Shown here: positions 1-5,970 of the stretch, one piece after another
Numbering within the stretch: the stretch's first letter is position 1
Layout: each line of letters begins with the position of its first letter
Origin: Spirochaetales bacterium
Lineage (GTDB): Bacteria > Spirochaetota > Spirochaetia > DSM-16054 > Sediminispirochaetaceae
Reading direction: 5' to 3'
Length of the DNA stretch: 6,511 nucleotides
Assembly: GCA_021767325.1 (NCBI GenBank)
Contig: JAASTM010000141.1
Span: 1 to 6,511 of the forward strand
Made by a program: the position numbers and the translations under genes
Notes under the pieces: model-generated
The model's input: only the letters and a program-made list of their open reading frames with translations
Told to the model about the DNA's origin: nothing
Database searches by the model: none

Positions 1-492
1 GACGGGCTGGCCATAGGCTTGGTCATTCTGGTAGGCATTACTCTTGCAATTCTTACCTACATTACCGGGCGCATGGATTACTCCGAGTATCTGCAGATTC
101 CCTATCTGGCAGGTACCGGCGAGCTGACGGTTATGACTTTGGCGCTGGTGGGAGCGAGTATTGGTTTTCTCTGGTACAACTCCCATCCGGCGGAGGTGTT
201 TATGGGCGATACCGGTAGTCTGTCCCTGGGCGGGGTGATCGGTGTTTTGGCTCTGGTGCTGAAGAAGGAGATATTGTTGGTGGTTATCGGCGGCGTGTTT
301 GTTCTGGAGGCGTTGTCGGTAATAATTCAAGTGGTTTCATATAAATGGCGGAAAAAGCGGGTCTTCAAAATGGCTCCGCTGCACCACCATTTCGAAATGA
401 AAGGCTGGGATGAAAGCAAGGTGGTGATTCGTTTCTGGATTCTGGGAATGTTGTTTACCATTTTGAGTCTTTCAACCCTGAAGATACAGTGA
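1..492 (+). CDS. mraY: Phospho-N-acetylmuramoyl-pentapeptide-transferase MraY (3' part, start outside window)
   Basis: MraY transfers phospho-MurNAc-pentapeptide from UDP to undecaprenyl phosphate at the inner face of the cytoplasmic membrane, giving lipid I. The window opens in frame inside the gene; the first residues, DGLAIG, are the end of the family's NLTDGLDGLA motif. The 163 visible residues end in TGA at 490-492 and correspond to roughly the C-terminal 45% of a protein usually about 360 aa long. They contain the [12 protein letters not shown] motif, with the conserved catalytic-site Asp at visible codon 70, and the [13 protein letters not shown] motif, with the His triplet at visible codons 128-130. 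Several hydrophobic segments match the polytopic family fold. The last residues ([10 protein letters not shown]) match the usual end of MraY, so the 3' end is intact. The next gene is ftsW, whereas many dcw clusters have murD here. The TTG at 19 is an internal codon and not a start. Confidence 0.97.
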   Translation, partial: DGLAIGLVILVGITLAILTYITGRMDYSEYLQIPYLAGTGELTVMTLALVGASIGFLWYNSHPAEVFMGDTGSLSLGGVIGVLALVLKKEILLVVIGGVFVLEALSVIIQVVSYKWRKKRVFKMAPLHHHFEMKGWDESKVVIRFWILGMLFTILSLSTLKIQ

Positions 493-516
493 TGAGTGAT
501 AGGGATGAGTGACAGG
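491..516 (+). repeat. 13-bp tandem duplication spanning the mraY stop and ftsW start
   Basis: Bases 491-503 (GATGAGTGATAGG) and 504-516 (GATGAGTGACAGG) are adjacent direct copies that differ at one base. Each copy contains an ATG followed by Ser-Asp-Arg codons, so the MSDR start of FtsW is written twice. The copies are in different frames because 13 is not a multiple of three. The first copy (ATG at 492, overlapping the mraY TGA by one base) reads MSDRDE and stops at TGA 510-512. The second (ATG at 505) opens ftsW. The repeat is read directly; a recent slippage-type duplication is inferred. Confidence 0.85.
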
Positions 517-1653
517 TTTTATATTGAAAGAGTAAAAGACCAGCGCAATGACACTACTCTGCTGATCCTGCTGATTCTCATAGTGGGTGTCGGCCTTGCT
601 ACGCTCTTTTCCGCTTCCTATTATTACGGCGGTAAACGCTTTGACGACCCCTTTCACTTCTTTTTTCGTCAGCTGGCCTTCGTCGGGATCGGCGGAATTC
701 TGGCCTTTATTGCCTCGAGAATTCCCCTGAATTCTCTGTCGAAAAAGATCCCGCTGCTGCTCGGAATCACTTTTATTCTGATGGTGGCAACCTTCATTCC
801 TGGATTGCGTCACAGCATCATGGGGGCCAACCGCTGGATCACGCTGGCCGGTTACACCTTTCAGCCGTCCGAACTGGTGAAGCTGACTCTGATAATTTAT
901 CTGAGCGCCATTCTCTCCAAGAAGAATGACCGCCTCGACGATGTGGTCAACTCGATCATCCCTCCGTTGTTGGTGGTGTTGATGTTTACCGCACTGATTT
1001 ATCTGCAGAACGACTTTTCCACTGCATTTTTTGTAATTATGGTTTCTCTGCTGCTGTTTTTCGTGGCGGGAATAAAATTTCGTTATTTTCTGTTTCTGTT
1101 TTCCATTGTGCTGCCGCTGGCTGCCATGCTGGTGCTGACCAAGGAGTACCGGGTGCGGCGGGTGATAACATTTCTGGACCCAAATAGCGATCCCGTCGGT
1201 ACGGGGTATCAGGTTATTGCGGCGCAGAATGCCCTGGCTTCTGGGGATTTCTGGGGGCGCGGCTTTGGGATGGGAACCGAAAAACTCGGCGGACTGCCCG
1301 AAGCGCACTCAGACTTCATTTTTGCCGTGTTTGCCGAGGAGATGGGATTTATTGGAGTGGTGTTTGCGGTCGCCCTGTTTATGGCCCTGGCGGTACGGGG
1401 CTACGCATTAGCCCTGCAGTATGAATCGAGCGACCGCTTCGGCTTTTTACTCAGCCTCGGGTTGACCAGTTGTCTGGTGTTTCAAGCCCTGGTCAATATG
1501 GCAGTCGTGGCCGGTATGCTGCCGGCTACCGGGCTTCCGCTGCCGTTTTTCTCGCATGGCGGATCCTCGATGGTAGTGAGTCTGGTAATGGCCGGATTAC
1601 TGGTGAACCTCTCCCGCAATTCGACCTCCGAAACTGCGAGGGGGGATGTATGA
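505..1653 (+). CDS. ftsW: FtsW, SEDS-family septal peptidoglycan glycosyltransferase
   Basis: FtsW polymerises glycan strands from lipid II at the septum with its class B PBP partner (FtsI). From ATG 505 the protein is 382 aa, normal for the family, with about nine to ten hydrophobic segments starting near residue 18. SEDS signatures are present: GANRWI (107-112), QPSEL (120-124), the QNDFST segment (168-173), and in the large extracytoplasmic loop a GTGYQ block followed by LPEAHSDFIF. Asp270 there aligns with the essential Asp of FtsW and RodA. Near the C-terminus a PATGLPLPFFSHGGSSM-type motif is typical of FtsW. Start choice is uncertain: in-frame GTG 496 would add three residues (MIG). 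ATG 505 is preferred because the MSDR context is duplicated just upstream. No well-spaced ribosome site precedes it (AGGG at 501-504 directly abuts the ATG), so reinitiation after mraY is plausible. The 3' end overlaps ftsQ by 4 bases. RodA is the alternative, but neighbours and motifs favour FtsW. Confidence 0.95.
   Translation: MSDRFYIERVKDQRNDTTLLILLILIVGVGLATLFSASYYYGGKRFDDPFHFFFRQLAFVGIGGILAFIASRIPLNSLSKKIPLLLGITFILMVATFIPGLRHSIMGANRWITLAGYTFQPSELVKLTLIIYLSAILSKKNDRLDDVVNSIIPPLLVVLMFTALIYLQNDFSTAFFVIMVSLLLFFVAGIKFRYFLFLFSIVLPLAAMLVLTKEYRVRRVITFLDPNSDPVGTGYQVIAAQNALASGDFWGRGFGMGTEKLGGLPEAHSDFIFAVFAEEMGFIGVVFAVALFMALAVRGYALALQYESSDRFGFLLSLGLTSCLVFQALVNMAVVAGMLPATGLPLPFFSHGGSSMVVSLVMAGLLVNLSRNSTSETARGDV
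1638..1642 (+). promoter_or_regulatory. Ribosome binding site fixing the ftsQ start
   Basis: GAGGG, within a G-rich run at 1638-1645, lies 7 bases upstream of ATG 1650. This supports that start over any upstream codon in the same open frame, which continues back to about 1470 inside ftsW. An ATG at 1646 is in a different frame. Confidence 0.7.
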
Positions 1654-2513
1654 GCAGCGTAGCCCTGTTCCGCAATTCCGACCGAAACTACAAGCCGCAG
1701 CACAGCTCGATCCAGGAGCAGCGGGTCCGGCGCCGTATTGAACGTGATCAGCGGGATCTGCGGCGGCTGTTTACTGCCATCATAACCATGCTGGCATTTC
1801 TCCTGGCCGCTGAGATCGCATATCATCTGCTGATCGCCCCCTATCTGGTGGTCAATAAGATCACAATTCAGGCGGAAAGTGATTTTCCATACAGCAACGA
1901 AGAGCTTCTGTCGATCGCCGGTGTAAGCGGGGATGCCTACTTCTTCGATGTAAAACCGAAGCTGATCTCCGCCCGGCTGGAACGAGTGCCGGTGATCAAG
2001 AGTGTAGAGGTGAGTAAGCAGTTTCCCCACAGCCTCGACATTGCGATTACCGAGCGCGATCCTCTGGCAGCCCTGACCCTGCTCGATGCAGAAGGGATGG
2101 TGCCGGCCTATGTTGATGCAGACGGAGTGATATTCCGCTCCAAGGGTGTTGATTACATGGATCTGCCGATTATTTCCGGTATCGATGTACCGGCTTACAA
2201 AGACGGAATGCAGCTGCCGCAGGTTCTAACCGGCTTTCTGGAGGACCTTCAGCAGTTGCAGCAGGAGAACCCGGCACTGTATCGGTTGATTTCCGAGGTA
2301 AAATTCGTTAAAAAGAACACAGCCGATTACGAAGTAGTGTTATTCCCATCACAATACCAAGTAAAGGTGCGAATCGGTCCCGCCCTTACAGAAGAGTTAA
2401 TGAAATACGTAGTACTGGTGTTGGATGTGGTCGCGGGGAAAGGTTTGGAATCGACAATAGAAGAGATCGATTTCAGGACCGATGAAGTTGTTTACCGCGT
2501 GGGGGAGGAATAG
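1650..2513 (+). CDS. ftsQ: Cell division protein FtsQ/DivIB (POTRA domain)
   Basis: FtsQ/DivIB is a bitopic membrane protein that, with FtsB/DivIC and FtsL, recruits and helps regulate the FtsW-FtsI septal synthase. The 287-aa product has a basic cytoplasmic N-terminus (residues 1-40, rich in Arg, including VRRRIERDQRDLRR), one membrane segment at about 41-63, and then the extracytoplasmic part. A POTRA-like domain covers about 67-137, including VNKITIQ, the LLSIAGV segment and the VPVIKSVEVSKQFPHSL stretch, followed by the typical ITERDPLA. The FtsQ beta domain follows to about residue 283 and ends with EEIDFRTDEVVYRV, resembling the usual IDxR closing strand. The start at 1650 overlaps the ftsW stop (ATGA) and has a good ribosome site. 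The stop TAG at 2511-2513 directly abuts the ftsA start. Sequence identity in this family is low, so the call rests on architecture, signature segments and position. Confidence 0.92.
   Translation: MSSVALFRNSDRNYKPQHSSIQEQRVRRRIERDQRDLRRLFTAIITMLAFLLAAEIAYHLLIAPYLVVNKITIQAESDFPYSNEELLSIAGVSGDAYFFDVKPKLISARLERVPVIKSVEVSKQFPHSLDIAITERDPLAALTLLDAEGMVPAYVDADGVIFRSKGVDYMDLPIISGIDVPAYKDGMQLPQVLTGFLEDLQQLQQENPALYRLISEVKFVKKNTADYEVVLFPSQYQVKVRIGPALTEELMKYVVLVLDVVAGKGLESTIEEIDFRTDEVVYRVGEE
2504..2509 (+). promoter_or_regulatory. Ribosome binding site for the GTG start of ftsA
   Basis: GGAGGA, inside the 3' end of ftsQ, lies about 5 bases before GTG 2514. The first in-frame ATG (2529) would be about 20 bases away, too far, so the site decides in favour of the GTG start. 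Confidence 0.7.
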
Positions 2514-3749
2514 GTGCCTGCAAGAGACATGATAGTAGGACTGGATATTGGAACCAACAAGGTGTGTGCCGTTATCGGTGAGTGGGATGAAAACGGCACC
2601 ATTCAAATTACAGGTGTTGGTACGAGTCCGTCCGAAGGACTGCGGCGGGGAGTCGTAGTAAATATTGAATCTACGCTCCGTTCGGTCCATGCTGCCATCG
2701 AAGCGGCCGAGATGATGTCCGGCCGCGAGGTACAGGAAGTGGTGACCGGTATCGGCGGCGCGCACATCGAAGGTATCAACTCGAGAGGCGTTGTCGCGGT
2801 TACCGGTAAGGGGCGCGAGATAAACCGCAACGACATCGGAAGGGTAATAGATGCTGCCAAGGCAATCGTAATTCCGATGGACCGTGAGGTAATCCACGTC
2901 ATTCCCCAGGAGTTCATCGTTGATGATCAGGGGGGCATAAAGGACCCGCTGGATATGATCGGAATTCGGCTCGAGGCCGAAGTGCATATTATCACCGGAG
3001 CGGTAACCAGCGCGCAGAATCTGTTGAAGTGCGTGAACCGGGCCGGTTTCCGGGTGCAGGACATCGTCCTGCAGTCACTGGCTTCGGGCAAGGCGGTGCT
3101 CTCCAAGGAAGAGAAAGAGCTGGGAGTACTGCTGATCGATTTGGGCGGCGGTACAACCGATATTCTGGTGTACTCCGAGGGTGCTCCCTACTACACCGAT
3201 GTGCTCTCCATAGGGGGAGGCCAGGTGACCAACGATGTGTCGATTATGCTGAAAACGCCGTTTGATGCGGCGGAGAAGATAAAGCAGGAGGCCGGCTGTG
3301 CCTTCATGCCGATGATCGACAGCGAAGAGGAAGTGATTATCCCCGGCGTGGGCGGATGGCCGTCGGCCTCGATTCCCCGTAAGGAGATCTGCAAGATTAT
3401 CCAGCCGCGGATGGAGGAGATTTTCTCTATGATTCGCAATCGGCTCGAGAAAAAGGGACTCGAAAAACACCTCGGCGGCGGAGTGGTGATTACCGGCGGC
3501 GGGGCTCAGCTGCCCGGAACTGCCGAGTTGGCCCGGGAGGTATTCGAGATTCCGGCGCGGATCGGATACCCGGTGAAAGTCGGCGGTCTGTCGGATGTAT
3601 ATCAGAGTCCGGTATATGCGACCGGTGTTGGTCTGGTTTTGTATGCCGCCGAAATGGTGGAGGCGGAAGCCGGACATGCCCTGCCGGCTAAGCGCAGCGG
3701 TGACGGAGTGATGGGCAAGCTGAAGAACTGGTTCAAGGAGTTTCTATGA
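2514..3749 (+). CDS. ftsA: Cell division protein FtsA, actin-like FtsZ membrane anchor
   Basis: FtsA is an ATP-binding actin homologue that tethers FtsZ filaments to the inner membrane and recruits later division proteins. The 411-aa product starts at GTG 2514, next to the ftsQ stop. Visible elements in order: phosphate-1 loop GLDIGTNKV (9-17); the FtsA-specific 1C (SHS2) region at about 80-165, including VVTGIGGAHIEGINSRG; phosphate-2 loop LLIDLGGGTTD (206-216); adenosine motif VVITGGGAQLPG (324-335); and a C-terminal amphipathic helix, GKLKNWFKEFL, the usual membrane-targeting sequence. The conserved block VIHVIPQEFIVDDQGGIKDP is also present. Length and domains are normal, with no missing key residue. 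It is followed by a 95-base gap before ftsZ, the only noncoding gap of that size in the window. MreB and DnaK families are excluded by the SHS2 region and the C-terminal helix. Confidence 0.97.
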   Translation: MPARDMIVGLDIGTNKVCAVIGEWDENGTIQITGVGTSPSEGLRRGVVVNIESTLRSVHAAIEAAEMMSGREVQEVVTGIGGAHIEGINSRGVVAVTGKGREINRNDIGRVIDAAKAIVIPMDREVIHVIPQEFIVDDQGGIKDPLDMIGIRLEAEVHIITGAVTSAQNLLKCVNRAGFRVQDIVLQSLASGKAVLSKEEKELGVLLIDLGGGTTDILVYSEGAPYYTDVLSIGGGQVTNDVSIMLKTPFDAAEKIKQEAGCAFMPMIDSEEEVIIPGVGGWPSASIPRKEICKIIQPRMEEIFSMIRNRLEKKGLEKHLGGGVVITGGGAQLPGTAELAREVFEIPARIGYPVKVGGLSDVYQSPVYATGVGLVLYAAEMVEAEAGHALPAKRSGDGVMGKLKNWFKEFL

Positions 3750-3757
3750 GGCCATAG

Positions 3758-3808
3758 TGGGCGGTACGGAGTGCGCAAGGGTTAGGGCAGTCCGCACCAT
3801 CCCATTTT
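3758..3808 (+). terminator. Imperfect hairpin plus short T-run between ftsA and ftsZ (possible weak terminator or attenuator)
   Basis: The inner stem pairs 3763-3774 (GGTACGGAGTGC) with 3787-3798 (GCAGTCCGCACC); 10 of 12 positions pair, with one A-C and one G-G mismatch, around a 12-base loop. An outer stem TGGG (3758-3761) pairs with CCCA (3801-3804) across a small internal loop (C against AT). TTTT follows at 3805-3808. The geometry resembles a rho-independent terminator, but the T-run is short and the stem mismatched, so partial termination, an mRNA processing site or a 3'-end stabiliser are equally possible. Pairing is read directly; function is inferred. Confidence 0.45.
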
Positions 3809-3844
3809 AAGATATATTTTCAAAACTATGCTCGGGAGGGGGCA
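3790..3844 (+). promoter_or_regulatory. AT-rich ftsZ leader with possible weak promoter
   Basis: About 3799-3829 is markedly AT-rich within an otherwise GC-rich operon. TATATT at 3813-3818 matches the -10 consensus at five of six positions, and TATGCT at 3827-3832 at four of six. Neither has a convincing -35 box: TTTTAA at 3805-3810 lies 16 bases before TATGCT but matches only three of six. A dedicated ftsZ promoter is plausible because cells need more FtsZ than FtsA, but this is a weak call. Confidence 0.3.
3835..3839 (+). promoter_or_regulatory. Strong ribosome binding site for ftsZ
   Basis: GGAGG within the G-rich run 3834-3842 lies 5 bases before ATG 3845. It is the clearest Shine-Dalgarno core in the window and fits high-level FtsZ synthesis. 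Confidence 0.75.
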
Positions 3845-5014
3845 ATGCAAATCGAAATAGTAGATGATCACACACATGAGCAAGTAGAACCTACCGTTAT
3901 CAAGGTAATCGGAGTAGGTGGAGGCGGCAGTAACGCGGTCAACCGTATGATTTCTTCGGGATTGAAGAAGGTTGATTTTATCGCGGTCAACACCGACATG
4001 CAGGCGCTACAGCGGGCGAACGCGAAGTCTAAACTTCCGATCGGCTCACAGCTGACCAATGGGCTCGGAGCCGGTGGAGTGCCGGATGTAGGCGAAAAGG
4101 CTGCCGAGGAGTCGCGTGAGGAGATCAAGAACGTGCTCCAGGGAGCGGATATGGTCTTTATCACCGCCGGTATGGGCGGTGGCACCGGAACCGGGGCCGC
4201 ACCGATTGTAGCCCAGGTTGCCCGTGAGCTGGAAGCGCTGACGGTGGCGGTAGTTACCAAGCCCTTCGATTTCGAGGGCCGCCAGAAAATGAAGCTGGCG
4301 GAAAAGGGAATCGAAAAGCTGCGTAACGAGGTAGATACCCTCATCACGATCCCCAATCAGTACCTGCTGAAAATCGTAGAGCGCAAGACTCCGATCCGCG
4401 AGGCCTTTCTGATGGCCGATGACGTGCTGCGGCAGGGCGTGCAGGGGATATCCGAGCTCATCACTGAACCCGGCGAGATCAACATCGACTTTGCCGATGT
4501 GCGTACCATCATGAAGGGGCGCGGCGATGCGCTCATGGGTATTGGTGTCGGGCACGGCGACAACCGGGCGGTGGATGCGGCTACCAATGCAATCAACAAT
4601 CCCCTGCTGGAGGATGCCCACATCGAGGGTGCGAAGGGAATTCTGGTGAACGTCACCGGCGGCGAGGATCTCTCGCTGTCCGAGTACGAGGAAGTGGTAA
4701 AAATCATTACCGCCAATGCCGACGACGATGCATTGATTATTCCGGGCCAGTCGATCAAAAGCGAGCTGGAAGACGAGGTGAAGGTCACCGTTGTGGCAAC
4801 CGGTTTTCGCAGCGAGGCGGTGACCGTGGATGAAGAGGTCGCCCAGGAGCCGCAGGACGAGATTATCAAATACAAGGAGTGGCTGAATCTGCAGAAGGGC
4901 CTGAACCGGAACAGCTCCGGAGGCTTTCTCAGCGGCCGTAACTCCGGAGAGAACGACCTGGGTATCCCGACGGTACTGCGCGGACGCAAGGCCTCAGGAG
5001 AAAACGAGCAGTAG
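3845..5014 (+). CDS. ftsZ: Cell division protein FtsZ, tubulin-like GTPase
   Basis: FtsZ polymerises with GTP into the cytoplasmic Z-ring that organises the divisome. The 389-aa product has the N-terminal nucleotide-binding segment [17 protein letters not shown] (19-35), the tubulin/FtsZ signature GGGTGTG (111-117) in its usual [12 protein letters not shown] context, and the T7 synergy loop NIDFADV (213-219), whose Asp residues complete the GTPase site of the next subunit. The globular core ends near residue 321. A short linker of about 50 residues follows, with a possible helix at about 338-352 ([13 protein letters not shown]). The C-terminal peptide is [11 protein letters not shown] (372-382), with an eight-residue tail KASGENEQ overlapping its end. 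Position 377 is Val where many bacteria have Phe. The stop is two bases before the recombinase start. Identity is secure; TubZ and tubulins lack this combination. Confidence 0.98.
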   Translation: MQIEIVDDHTHEQVEPTVIKVIGVGGGGSNAVNRMISSGLKKVDFIAVNTDMQALQRANAKSKLPIGSQLTNGLGAGGVPDVGEKAAEESREEIKNVLQGADMVFITAGMGGGTGTGAAPIVAQVARELEALTVAVVTKPFDFEGRQKMKLAEKGIEKLRNEVDTLITIPNQYLLKIVERKTPIREAFLMADDVLRQGVQGISELITEPGEINIDFADVRTIMKGRGDALMGIGVGHGDNRAVDAATNAINNPLLEDAHIEGAKGILVNVTGGEDLSLSEYEEVVKIITANADDDALIIPGQSIKSELEDEVKVTVVATGFRSEAVTVDEEVAQEPQDEIIKYKEWLNLQKGLNRNSSGGFLSGRNSGENDLGIPTVLRGRKASGENEQ

Positions 5015-5016
5015 AG

Positions 5017-5970
5017 ATGAACGGTGCTGAACTCTTGAGAGAATACGAAGATTATCTCAGTTCTTCGGCTCAAATTGCCCCCTTGAGCCGCGAGACCTAT
5101 ATGCGGGAAATACGTTTTCTCTCGGAGTGGTGTGCCCGGACCGGCACTGAACTGGACAGCTTGACCACCCTCGAGCTGCTCGAATATATCAACTACCGGC
5201 GGCAGGGCAACGGGCACGGCCCTGTGGACCACCGTACCCTGGCCAAGGCAATCAGCGCGCTGCGATCCTTTTTTAAGTTTTTGATGCAGGAGGAGTACCG
5301 CTCCGATAATCCGGCCGGCCGCCTCGATTCTCCCCGCCGTTCGGCATCCCTGCCGGATGTAATGACCCGCGAGGAGGTCGAAGCCTTTTTCGAGGCCATA
5401 CCGCTGGATACCAACTACGGACTCCGGGATCGGGCGCTGTTCGAAATGATCTACTCCTGCGGCCTGCGCATCTCCGAGGCAGCCGGATTGCGGGTCGGAA
5501 ACATCTATTTGTCGGAGAAAGTTGCCAGAATCCACGGCAAGGGCAACCGCGAGAGGATCGTGCCGATCGGCGAGCACGGCATCTACTGGCTGCGGGAGTA
5601 CCTGCGGCTGGCCCGACCGCATATGCTGAAGAGTGAACGAATCGAGGACAGCCTCTTTCTGAGTATGCGTGGTACAGCTCTTTCCCGTAAGGGAATCTGG
5701 AAGCGGTTTAAAGAGATATGCGCCCGGGCCGGAATCGAGGCCAAGGTGCATACTCTCCGGCATTCATTTGCAACCCACCTTTTGCAGGGCGGTGCCGATT
5801 TGCGTTCGGTACAGGCTCTGCTCGGTCATGCGGATATAGGGACCACCCAAATTTATACCCACGTCGAAAACGAAGAGCTGCGGCAGGTACATTCCACTTT
5901 ACATCCGCGCGGATCTGAAGCCACAGGCGCCGAGAGGGCGTCTAGTACTGGTAGGAGGCAAAGATCATGA
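5017..5970 (+). CDS. xerD: Site-specific tyrosine recombinase, XerC/XerD family
   Basis: Xer recombinases cut and rejoin DNA at dif through a covalent 3'-phosphotyrosine and resolve chromosome dimers before division, normally activated by FtsK. The 317-aa product has an N-terminal core-binding (SAM-like) domain at about 1-90 and a catalytic domain at about 110-300. All six active-site residues are visible: Arg151 (CGLRISEA), Lys175 (HGKGNRER), His245 and Arg248 (HTLRHSFATHLL), His271 (LLGHADIG) and nucleophile Tyr280 (TTQIYTHV). The GADLRSVQALLGH and LRQVHSTLHPR segments look more XerD-like than XerC-like, so the symbol is tentative. About 19 low-complexity residues follow the usual HPR end. 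ATG 5017 lies two bases after the ftsZ stop. Its nearest AGGAG is 16 bases upstream, suggesting coupling to ftsZ translation. The next Met (codon 29) would remove part of the DNA-binding domain. There are no att sites or phage genes nearby, so a chromosomal housekeeping role is favoured over an integron or phage integrase. Confidence 0.93.
   Translation: MNGAELLREYEDYLSSSAQIAPLSRETYMREIRFLSEWCARTGTELDSLTTLELLEYINYRRQGNGHGPVDHRTLAKAISALRSFFKFLMQEEYRSDNPAGRLDSPRRSASLPDVMTREEVEAFFEAIPLDTNYGLRDRALFEMIYSCGLRISEAAGLRVGNIYLSEKVARIHGKGNRERIVPIGEHGIYWLREYLRLARPHMLKSERIEDSLFLSMRGTALSRKGIWKRFKEICARAGIEAKVHTLRHSFATHLLQGGADLRSVQALLGHADIGTTQIYTHVENEELRQVHSTLHPRGSEATGAERASSTGRRQRS
5953..5958 (+). promoter_or_regulatory. 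Ribosome binding site of the TPR lipoprotein gene
   Basis: A full AGGAGG lies within the last codons of the recombinase gene, 8 bases before ATG 5967. It confirms that start and indicates that this gene is translated efficiently in its own right. Confidence 0.8.

Noticed and set aside
472..1308. Minus-strand open frame (278 codons) opposite ftsW
   Set aside because: Its Gln/His-rich translation is the complement of hydrophobic codons in FtsW membrane segments; there is no domain and no supporting context.
1470..1649. Upstream extension of the ftsQ reading frame into ftsW
   Set aside because: It overlaps ftsW coding sequence by about 180 bases and lacks FtsQ features; ATG 1650 has a good ribosome site and the usual ATGA overlap.
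3777..3787. Telomere-like AAGGGTTAGGG in the hairpin loop region
   Set aside because: It is only two short units and is explained as the loop and stem edge of the hairpin; too short for a repeat array or quadruplex claim.
3757..3810. Short GTG-initiated 17-codon frame between ftsA and ftsZ
   Set aside because: It has no ribosome site and coincides with the hairpin arms; base pairing explains the sequence better than coding.
4357..5763. Long open frame on the minus strand (468 codons) opposite ftsZ and the recombinase
   Set aside because: It lies antisense to two secure genes, spans their junction, has Ser/Pro/Thr-rich low-complexity translation and no recognisable motif. It is a by-product of codon bias on the coding strand.
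5017..5970. Possibility that the recombinase is a phage or integron integrase marking a mobile element
   Set aside because: It has Xer-type length and motifs, tight spacing in a housekeeping operon, and no att repeats, tRNA or phage genes nearby.
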